A stretch of 23,937 bases of DNA from a virus: the IMG/VR virus record IMGVR_UViG_3300049919_000065, positions 1 to 23,937 of that record; one strand, 5' to 3'. Below, piece by piece: positions 1 through 5,250 of this stretch. The translations under genes were made by a program, and so were the position numbers. Position 1 is the first letter of the stretch, and the number at the start of each line of letters is the position of its first letter. The notes under the pieces are model-generated. The model had not been told where the DNA came from. It saw nothing but the letters and a program-made list of their open reading frames with translations, and searched no databases.

Positions 1-23
1 GCCCAAACTTTCACCATCACCCC

Positions 24-50
24 GGTTTATATTCCAAACCAAGGAACCAA
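24..50 (+). promoter_or_regulatory. AT-rich box plus CCAAACCAAGGAACCAA leader before the first gene
   Basis: A TTTATATT stretch at about 27-33 is followed by the 17-base element CCAAACCAAGGAACCAA at 34-50, which ends five bases before the ATG at 56. A 16/17 identical copy lies upstream of the lysis gene that starts at 10916. Shorter versions precede the genes starting at 17289, 18525, 22739 and 23881. The AT-rich box could be a -10 element, with the CA-rich segment forming a short untranslated leader. That reading is inference; the repeat itself is directly visible. Confidence 0.5.
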
Positions 51-55
51 AGACA

Positions 56-373
56 ATGAGCACCAAAAAAATCCCCGCGAAAAAAGCGGCGGCAAAGAAG
101 GTGGCGGCAAAAAAAGCCGCCGTGAAATCCCCCGCAAAAAAAACCGCACCGGCAGCGAAAAAGCCCCGGTATGTGCCACCCGGCAAGCTGGCCAAGAAAG
201 CCGCCGCCAAGGCTCCGGCAAAGAAGGCACCCGCCAAGAAAGCGGCAAAGAAGGTGGCACCGAAGGCACCGGCCCCAATCAAGAAGGTGCCCAAAACACC
301 GCCGCCCAAAGCCGCCAAACCGGAAAAGCCAAAGGCTCCGCAATCCACCGCGCCAATTGATCCCAACCGGTAA
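56..373 (+). CDS. Lysine/alanine/proline-rich histone H1-tail-like protein
   Basis: The product has 105 residues and is almost entirely AKKA, PAKKA and KKAP repeats, with no folded domain visible. Such composition is typical of linker-histone C-terminal tails and of bacterial or phage nucleoid-associated proteins that bind DNA non-specifically, so a DNA-condensing or DNA-binding role is likely. The ATG at 56 follows the CCAAACCAAGGAACCAA leader. The ORF ends at an ochre codon at 371-373. The next ORF (386-877) is in the same reading frame and ends in a similar lysine-rich tail, so the two may be one interrupted gene with a globular domain flanked by two basic tails. The Lys/Ala repeats are low-complexity DNA but are not a CRISPR array. 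Confidence 0.7.
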   Translation: MSTKKIPAKKAAAKKVAAKKAAVKSPAKKTAPAAKKPRYVPPGKLAKKAAAKAPAKKAPAKKAAKKVAPKAPAPIKKVPKTPPPKAAKPEKPKAPQSTAPIDPNR

Positions 374-385
374 AAGAAAAACGGC

Positions 386-877
386 GTGTTGCATCCGGCA
401 CCGCGCACCATCGGTGGCGATCTTTGGGCCATTTGCGACGGCCTCACCAAAACGCTTGGCCGTGCGCCCGCTCGCTTTGAATATCGTGAGAAGGTGGAAG
501 CCGCCAACGTCAAGCGCGTTGAGGCCGGGGAAAAGCCCTATGATGTGAATTCCGTTTCTTTCCAATACTTCGCATGGCGGAAGTTCCACGGCGTTCCCGC
601 CCGCGCCTCCGGCATCTTCCCGAAGCGCGGAAGCTTTGAGGTTTCCACAAACAAGGAAGCCAAGGAAGCGGCCAGCAAGCCCGCCACGGCCCCGGAACCG
701 GAACCGGCCAAGAAGCCCGCGCCCGCTGCCAAAAAGGCCATACCGGCCAAGAAGGCGGCGAAAAAGACGGCTCCGAAGGCTCCGGCCCCCGAAGCTCCCC
801 CGGCTCCGCCGTCGGAAACCCCCGGAGTGTCTTCAAGGCTCGCCGGAGTGTCGGAAGCTGCCGCCCATTCCGCTTGA
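386..877 (+). CDS. Putative DNA-binding protein: small globular domain plus Lys/Ala/Pro-rich tail
   Basis: The product has 163 residues if read from GTG at 386; there is no in-frame ATG. The first ~80 residues look globular and contain the strings GGDLWAICDGL and FAWRKFHGV. These resemble a small winged-helix-like domain I recall from phage DNA-binding proteins, which usually begins near an NGV motif and ends in WRKFHG. The rest is a PAKKA-rich basic tail ending in an acidic/proline-rich stretch. NGV would be completed only by reading the four codons before the GTG, that is, through the region just after the upstream TAA. The gene may therefore be the second half of the 56-373 ORF, joined by readthrough or separated by a nonsense mutation. 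The domain assignment is from memory and not certain. Confidence 0.55.
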   Translation: MLHPAPRTIGGDLWAICDGLTKTLGRAPARFEYREKVEAANVKRVEAGEKPYDVNSVSFQYFAWRKFHGVPARASGIFPKRGSFEVSTNKEAKEAASKPATAPEPEPAKKPAPAAKKAIPAKKAAKKTAPKAPAPEAPPAPPSETPGVSSRLAGVSEAAAHSA

Positions 878-885
878 TTGATCTT

Positions 886-905
886 GCCGGGGCGGCAACC
901 CCGGC
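886..905 (+). terminator. GC-rich hairpin just after the 386-877 gene
   Basis: GCCGGGG (886-892) pairs perfectly with CCCCGGC (899-905) across a six-base loop, nine bases after the TGA at 875-877. No U-tract follows, so it is not a standard intrinsic terminator. It could protect the 3' end of the upstream mRNA or act as a weak attenuator. Confidence 0.3.
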
Positions 906-914
906 ATTGAACCC

Positions 915-991
915 GCCCGCCGGGGTTCCGCCCTTGAACCATTGCAAATCATCGGGACAAGTAAGGCAAGGAACCGGGAACCCCGGCGGGC
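915..991 (+). repeat. 15-bp perfect inverted repeat spanning the 878-1004 intergenic region
   Basis: GCCCGCCGGGGTTCC at 915-929 is the exact reverse complement of GGAACCCCGGCGGGC at 977-991. The 47-base interval contains a further short stem, CCTTG (932-936) with CAAGG (967-971). The right arm is followed by AACTTTTTG, so transcription on the plus strand could end there. The next start codon is at 1005. It may be a terminator/attenuator with a long loop, or a structured RNA that controls the 1005 operon. Confidence 0.45.
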
Positions 992-1004
992 AACTTTTTG
1001 AAAC

Positions 1005-1193
1005 ATGAAGCCTTTCAAACGCATTATCAAAGCCAAGGCTCCGCAAGGGCAAATTGACCGTTGGCACCGGAAGCGTCACCATGCGGATCAAATGGGTTGG
1101 CGATATGTCAAGCGGTGCAAATCGTTTTGCCGCAAGGCCAAGAAGTGGGATCGCATTCATGACAAATGGGCATCATACGCCGCCGGATTTTGA
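1005..1193 (+). CDS. Small highly basic protein of unknown function
   Basis: The 62-residue product is rich in Lys, Arg, His and Trp, with WHRKRHHADQMGWRYVKRCK in the middle and two cysteines (CKSFC) that do not form a recognisable zinc finger. The charge suggests nucleic-acid binding. It starts with ATG at 1005, immediately after the structured intergenic repeat. Its TGA stop is the first half of TGATATATG, whose last three bases are the start codon of the sliding-clamp-like gene, so it probably belongs to the replication operon. I do not recognise the family. Confidence 0.6.
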   Translation: MKPFKRIIKAKAPQGQIDRWHRKRHHADQMGWRYVKRCKSFCRKAKKWDRIHDKWASYAAGF

Positions 1194-1196
1194 TAT

Positions 1197-2168
1197 ATGA
1201 TTGAAACCCTAAAATTCGTCCGCGCTGCCGTTTGCAAGAGCGGGCACAATCCCGCGCAAATGCACTTCCGCATTCGTGGCGGCACGATCCAAGCCAACAA
1301 CGGGCGGCTTGCTATTCAATGCCCTTTCCCGTCGGATTTGGATTGTTGCCCGCACGCCGGGCTTTTCTTCAAGGCCGTGGCGGCTTGTGATGATGTGATT
1401 TCAATGCACATTGAGGCCGGGCGGCTCATTGTCCGTTCCGGGCGGTTCAAGTCATTTGTGCCCATTTGCGACAAATCCACCTTTCCAGAATTCCAGCCAA
1501 CCGGGGCAATGTTCCCCGTGCCGCAACCCATCATCCCGACGCTTCGCAAGCTCTTCCCGTTTGTCTCCGATGATGAGCGGAGGCCATGGGCTTGCGGCGT
1601 GCAATTCGTCAACAACTCCGCGATTGCCACAAATAGCATTGCCATTGTTGAGCATTGGATGCCCTTCGCGTTCCCGGTGATCGCCAACATTCCACGCGAT
1701 GCCATCGGGGAGCTTTTGCGCCTCAAAATGGAGCCGGTAAGCATCCAAGCTTCCCCGCACGCTGTCACGTTCAACTTGCCGGAAGGCGCATGGGTTGCGT
1801 GTTCCGTCTTGAAGTATGAATGGCCGGACGTTCAAAGCGTGTTCAATCGCGCTGCCGCTTATCAAGGAACATATATCAACGCCGGCCAGCTTGAATCATT
1901 GCTTGATGATGTTGCAAAGCTGGAAAACTTCGCGGATGAGTTGAAGGCCGTGCATTTCATTCCCGGCGCAATCTCAACGGTGCCAGCCGGGCACCCCGGC
2001 ACCTCCATTGAGTGCCCGCATTCCCCCGGCGTGGGGGTGTTCCGGGCGGATCAACTCGCCGCCTTGCGTGGCATTGTTGACCGCATCGGATTTGCCGCGT
2101 ATCCTTCCCCGGTGCCATTCTTCGGGGGCGATTTGTTGCGCGGTGTAATGGTTGGATTTCAAAGTTGA
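1197..2168 (+). CDS. DNA polymerase sliding clamp (DnaN-like) homologue
   Basis: The 323-residue product resembles phage beta-clamp-like proteins. The N-terminus reads as FVRAAVCKSG...FRIRGGTIQANNGRLAI, a beta-clamp first-domain pattern. Around residues 130-150, CGVQFVNNSAIATNSIAIVE matches the typical clamp strand pattern with G.....G.L.ATD.HRLA-like spacing. It is somewhat shorter than cellular DnaN (about 366 residues). A ring clamp would tether the DNA polymerase encoded immediately downstream, and the two ORFs overlap or nearly overlap at 2165-2174, which supports a shared replication role. ATG at 1197 lies directly in the TGATATATG junction, with no Shine-Dalgarno. The assignment rests on sequence pattern and context only. 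Confidence 0.62.
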   Translation: MIETLKFVRAAVCKSGHNPAQMHFRIRGGTIQANNGRLAIQCPFPSDLDCCPHAGLFFKAVAACDDVISMHIEAGRLIVRSGRFKSFVPICDKSTFPEFQPTGAMFPVPQPIIPTLRKLFPFVSDDERRPWACGVQFVNNSAIATNSIAIVEHWMPFAFPVIANIPRDAIGELLRLKMEPVSIQASPHAVTFNLPEGAWVACSVLKYEWPDVQSVFNRAAAYQGTYINAGQLESLLDDVAKLENFADELKAVHFIPGAISTVPAGHPGTSIECPHSPGVGVFRADQLAALRGIVDRIGFAAYPSPVPFFGGDLLRGVMVGFQS

Positions 2169-4138
2169 ACATCATGGAGCTTCAAGGTTTATTCTGGAAA
2201 GTTGACCCGCCAAAGAGCAACGAAAAGCGCACGCCGCCGGAACCCGTTTGGCTCGCTGCCGACTATCTCCCCGGCTTGGATGAGGCGCGGGCGTTCCGCG
2301 TGCCGCTCATGGATCATGCCGAATTGATGGCAGCGCAAGCGAGGCGGGAGCAATTGGTTTGTGATATTGAAGTATATCCGAATTACTTCCTTGCCGCCTT
2401 CATGAGCATGGAGACGGGCCGGGCGTGGTATGTTGAATTTGATTCTTCCGGCTTCGGCCAACTCATGGAACCGGCTTGGCTTTCATGGGTGTTGCATTCG
2501 TTTGAAATCTTCACCTTCAACGGGCGCAACTTTGATATTCCATTGCTTGCGCTGGCCTTGGCCGGGCGCACATGCGGGGAGCTTCACCACGCGGCCAAGA
2601 TGATAATCCAGCAAGAAATCAAACCTTGGCAAGTGCTCAAAACCTTCAAGGTTGATGAGCTTGAAATCAATCACATTGATTTGATTGAGGTTTGCCCGCT
2701 TTCCGGCTCATTGAAGATATATGGCGGGCGGCTCCATGTGCCGAAGATGCAAGATTTACCCTTCCACCCGGAAACCCCGCTTTCCCCGGAGCAAATCGCA
2801 ATCTTGCGTTGGTATTGCATCAATGATTTGACAACAACCGCATTTGTGGCCACCAACCTTGAAGAGCAAATCACGGTGCGGCGTGGCATGTCGGAAAAGT
2901 ATGATGTTGATTTGCGGAGCAAGAGCGATGCCCAAATTGCCGAAGCTGTAATCAAGGCGGAGTTGCGCCGGTTGAATGGTTGGGAACCGGATCGCCCGGA
3001 GATTGAGCCGGGAACTTCATACATGTATCACGTTCCCCCATTCATCCAATTTCACACGCCCGCCATGCAAACCGCTTTGGATGCCGTGCGCCGTGCGCGG
3101 TTCATCGTCGGGGAATCCGGGGCCGTTGAAATGCCGCCGGAGCTTTCCGGGCTTGAAATCAAGCTTGGAAAGGGCGCGTATCGCATGGGCATTGGCGGGC
3201 TTCATTCTTCGGAAAAGTGCGTTGCATATAAAGCGGATGAATCCTTCAAGTTGGTTGATCGTGACGTTGCCAGTTATTACCCTTCAATCATCCTCAACCA
3301 AAAGCTTTACCCGTTGCACCTTGGCTTTGACTTCCTCACGGTATATCAAACCATTGTATCCCGACGGCTCGCCGCCAAGAAGAGCGGAAACAAGATTGAA
3401 GCCGACATGCTGAAAATCACCATCAACGGCAGCTTTGGAAAATTCGGCTCCAAATGGAGCGCGTTGTATGCGCCGGATTTGCTCATTCAAGTTACCCTTA
3501 CCGGCCAGCTTGCGCTTTTGATGATGATTGAAGCCCTTGAAATGAATGGCGTTGAAATATGTTCCGCCAACACGGATGGAATCGTGATGAGATACCCCCG
3601 GATCATGGAGGAAACGGTTTTGCGCGTGGTGAAGGATTGGGAAACACGCACCGGCTTTGAGACGGAAGAAACCGAATATGCCGCGCTTTTCTGCCGCGAT
3701 GTGAACAATTACGTTGCGATCAAGCCCGGCGGGAAGGCCAAAACAAAGGGGGCTTACAACATCCCGGAAGGCATCTTCCGTTTCCACAAGAATCCCACCA
3801 ACCCCCTTTGTGTTGAGGCCGTGATTGCATATCTTGCAAAGGGGGTGCCAGTTGCGCAAACCGTTTGGAATTGCCGCGATATTCGGAAATTCATCACCGT
3901 GCGTGCCGTGAAGGGCGGAGCCGTCAAGGATGGGGTATTTTTGGGGAAGGCAATCCGCTGGTATTACGGCACGGAAACCGGCGGTGAAATCGTGTATGCG
4001 GCCAGCGGAAACAAGGTGCCCCAAAGCGACGGGGCCAAGCCGTGCATGGAGTTGCCGCCGGAGTTTCCGGGGGATGTTGATTTTGCCCGGTATGAGGCGG
4101 AAGCGGTTGGAATTCTCCGGGAAATCGCCGCCCTTTGA
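2165..4138 (+). CDS. Family B-like DNA polymerase with 3'-5' exonuclease domain
   Basis: The 657-residue product (counted from TTG at 2165, which overlaps the upstream stop by four bases; ATG at 2174 is the alternative) carries exonuclease motifs DIE (about 67-69), FNGRNFD (118-124) and YCIND (217-221). Polymerase motif A is DVASYYPS (367-374), motif B is KITINGSFGKFG (417-428) and motif C is ANTDG (468-472). The conserved thumb-region pattern appears as GGKAKTKGA (522-530). It would replicate phage DNA with proofreading. It is compact for family B, and motif C has Asn where the usual DTD has its first Asp; the second, metal-binding Asp is kept. The adjacent clamp homologue suggests the two act together. 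No helicase or primase lies in the window. Confidence 0.85.
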   Translation: MNIMELQGLFWKVDPPKSNEKRTPPEPVWLAADYLPGLDEARAFRVPLMDHAELMAAQARREQLVCDIEVYPNYFLAAFMSMETGRAWYVEFDSSGFGQLMEPAWLSWVLHSFEIFTFNGRNFDIPLLALALAGRTCGELHHAAKMIIQQEIKPWQVLKTFKVDELEINHIDLIEVCPLSGSLKIYGGRLHVPKMQDLPFHPETPLSPEQIAILRWYCINDLTTTAFVATNLEEQITVRRGMSEKYDVDLRSKSDAQIAEAVIKAELRRLNGWEPDRPEIEPGTSYMYHVPPFIQFHTPAMQTALDAVRRARFIVGESGAVEMPPELSGLEIKLGKGAYRMGIGGLHSSEKCVAYKADESFKLVDRDVASYYPSIILNQKLYPLHLGFDFLTVYQTIVSRRLAAKKSGNKIEADMLKITINGSFGKFGSKWSALYAPDLLIQVTLTGQLALLMMIEALEMNGVEICSANTDGIVMRYPRIMEETVLRVVKDWETRTGFETEETEYAALFCRDVNNYVAIKPGGKAKTKGAYNIPEGIFRFHKNPTNPLCVEAVIAYLAKGVPVAQTVWNCRDIRKFITVRAVKGGAVKDGVFLGKAIRWYYGTETGGEIVYAASGNKVPQSDGAKPCMELPPEFPGDVDFARYEAEAVGILREIAAL

Positions 4139-4242
4139 AAACTTTTTTGCATTGAGTTTTCAATGAGTTACAAAGAAAAACGGCCAAGGCCGAAAAAAAT
4201 TGATTGTCAAAGTGCCGGGCCGATGATATTTCTTTTCCCGTC
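4139..4242. other. Intergenic region with small hairpins between polymerase and accessory genes
   Basis: Two short inverted repeats are visible: CATTGA (4150-4155) with TCAATG (4160-4165), and the CGGCC/GGCCG core at about 4181-4192. The second core is flanked by A-tracts on both sides, so on the minus strand it would be a hairpin followed by T5. That orientation could stop antisense transcripts arriving from the late operon. TTGATTG and TGATATTT at 4200-4231 could be promoter elements for the downstream small genes, but this is weak. Confidence 0.3.
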
Positions 4243-4521
4243 ATGAACGCAACAACACAAACCGCCGCCCAATTCAAACACATTGCCCCAATCACCGCCG
4301 GATGCTATGCCGTGATTCTCGCCACCGGAAAAGCCGGACGGATCACCGGCAAAGGCTTTGGCCGCTATGATTGGGGAATGGCATGGAGCCATGATGAATA
4401 TACGCAAGCCCCATCATGGAAAACGGAAGACTTTGACCCCAAAGAAATCCGCCGCATCACTCCCGCCCAATACAAAGCCCTCCCGGCCTCGCAACAAATC
4501 ACCGCATACGGCCAAGATTGA
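4243..4521 (+). CDS. Hypothetical protein, first gene of the small accessory operon
   Basis: The 92-residue product begins with MNATTQTAAQF at ATG 4243. An upstream GTG-type start in the same frame (4204) is less likely. The sequence contains ITAGCYAVILATGKAGRITGKGFGRYDWGMAW, which looks like a small beta-rich fold, and ends with KEIRRITPAQYKALP. No signal peptide, membrane segment or known catalytic motif is evident. It heads a run of four short plus-strand genes after the polymerase and ends 60 bases before the next start. A strong GC hairpin lies in that gap. Function unknown. Confidence 0.6.
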   Translation: MNATTQTAAQFKHIAPITAGCYAVILATGKAGRITGKGFGRYDWGMAWSHDEYTQAPSWKTEDFDPKEIRRITPAQYKALPASQQITAYGQD

Positions 4522-4537
4522 TCTTCCCCCAACAACC

Positions 4538-4565
4538 CCCGGCAGCGGCCCCCGACGCTGCCGGG
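4538..4565 (+). terminator. 10-bp GC hairpin between two small genes (attenuator-like)
   Basis: CCCGGCAGCG (4538-4547) pairs perfectly with CGCTGCCGGG (4556-4565), with an eight-base loop. It lies 16 bases after the 4243-4521 stop and 15 bases before the ATG at 4581. No U-tract follows, so factor-independent termination is doubtful. It may stabilise the upstream transcript or mask the next start. Confidence 0.4.
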
Positions 4566-4580
4566 CACCTCACCAAAACC

Positions 4581-4721
4581 ATGAAATACACCTTATCACT
4601 CATCATCGGGGCTTTACTTTTCACCCTTTACTTGATGGCCACAAATCAAAGCCCGGCGGATGCCGTCGGCATGGCCGGAGCCAACCGCTTTGAGGAAGCC
4701 GCCAACCTTTGGAACCCATGA
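4581..4721 (+). CDS. 46-residue single-pass membrane or signal-peptide protein
   Basis: The product starts MKYTLSLIIGALLFTLYLMA, a lysine followed by a hydrophobic helix at about residues 4-20. A polar tail, NQSPADAVGMAGANRFEEAA, follows. It could be a membrane microprotein or a small exported protein. No lipobox cysteine is present. Its stop overlaps the start of the next gene by four bases (ATGA at 4718-4721), which indicates translational coupling. The start is ATG at 4581 after a CACCAAAACC leader. Function unknown; a role at the host membrane is inference. Confidence 0.55.
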   Translation: MKYTLSLIIGALLFTLYLMATNQSPADAVGMAGANRFEEAANLWNP

Positions 4722-4927
4722 ACACCGTTTTCAATATCATTGCCATTTTCGCCGCGCTGGCCGCGATTCTCTTTCTTGGCCCCTTCGGCTTCCTCTTGAT
4801 TTTCGGAGTGCTTGCAATATGGTTTGTGGCCAGCTTGCTTGAAGCCATCGGCAAAGCCGCCATCAAGCCGCGTGCTCCGATGCCGCCGCCCCTTCCGAAA
4901 ACACCGCCGCCCCTTCCTCGCCAATGA
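4718..4927 (+). CDS. 69-residue membrane protein with proline-rich C-terminus
   Basis: ATG at 4718 overlaps the preceding stop. The first ~45 residues are strongly hydrophobic (two close membrane segments or one hairpin: IIAIFAALAAILFLGPFGF and LLIFGVLAIWFVASLL). A cytoplasmic-looking basic and proline-rich tail follows, with PPPLPKTPPPLPRQ at the end. It is coupled to its neighbours on both sides by ATGA overlaps. Such small two-helix proteins can be holin-like, superinfection-exclusion or host-membrane factors; nothing in the sequence decides between these. Confidence 0.6.
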   Translation: MNTVFNIIAIFAALAAILFLGPFGFLLIFGVLAIWFVASLLEAIGKAAIKPRAPMPPPLPKTPPPLPRQ

Positions 4928-5118
4928 ATATCATTTTGACCGTTCCGCCCGCGCTGTCATTGAACCGGCTCCGGGATGCCCTTCACGCCGCGCACTTGCC
5001 CGCCGTTGTCGCTCCGCTTGGCAAAGACGGGGTGAAGATCAAACCCGGCACCGGCATTTGCCGCAAGAGCGTTGAGGCTTTCGCAAAGGGGTTTGTTGCC
5101 GGGTTCAATTCCCCTTGA
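4924..5118 (+). CDS. Hypothetical 64-residue protein, last gene of plus-strand operon
   Basis: ATG at 4924 overlaps the preceding stop by four bases. The product begins MNIILTVPPALSLNRLRDAL and contains VVAPLGKDGVKIKPGTGIC, which suggests a small alpha/beta fold. The N-terminal helix is not long enough for a confident membrane call. It ends 133 bases before the end of the convergent tail-tip gene. I do not recognise it. Confidence 0.55.
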   Translation: MNIILTVPPALSLNRLRDALHAAHLPAVVAPLGKDGVKIKPGTGICRKSVEAFAKGFVAGFNSP

Positions 5119-5190
5119 CCTTTGGGCGGGGATTTGCCAGCTTACCCCCGGCCAATGATCTTTTGCGGGTTGTTGTTCGCTTCATGTTCA

Positions 5191-5234
5191 ATCAAGGCGG
5201 AAAGGATGGGGAAACCCTGATTTTCCGCCTTGAT
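5191..5234 (+). terminator. Inverted-repeat terminator between convergent operons
   Basis: ATCAAGGCGGAAA (5191-5203) and TTTCCGCCTTGAT (5222-5234) form a perfect 13-bp stem. GGGG/CCCC-like bases inside the loop could extend pairing. On the plus strand CGTTTTG follows. It sits between the ends of the plus-strand operon (5118) and the minus-strand late operon (5251), where a bidirectional terminator is expected. The rest of the 5119-5250 gap shows no gene. Minus-strand readout has no T-tract, so termination there would be weaker. Confidence 0.6.
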
Positions 5235-5250
5235 CGTTTTGCGTGATATA

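Noticed and set aside
56-373. Repeated KKA-coding units as a possible CRISPR array
   Set aside because: Units are short, irregular and in frame with a protein; there are no constant repeats with unique spacers.
371-373. Reassignment of TAA to a sense codon in this phage
   Set aside because: TAA ends several well-recognised genes (tail tube, capsid, zero-frame chaperone). Reading it as sense would fuse the tail tube protein to the chaperone.
510-1160. A 216-codon minus-strand frame opposite the basic proteins
   Set aside because: Its Pro/Trp/Arg-rich composition is the mirror of the Lys/Ala repeats and it spans the structured intergenic repeat, so it is a compositional artefact.
4150-4165. 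CATTGA/TCAATG hairpin as a terminator of the polymerase gene
   Set aside because: Only six AT-rich pairs and no T-tract after it; T6 lies before the stem.
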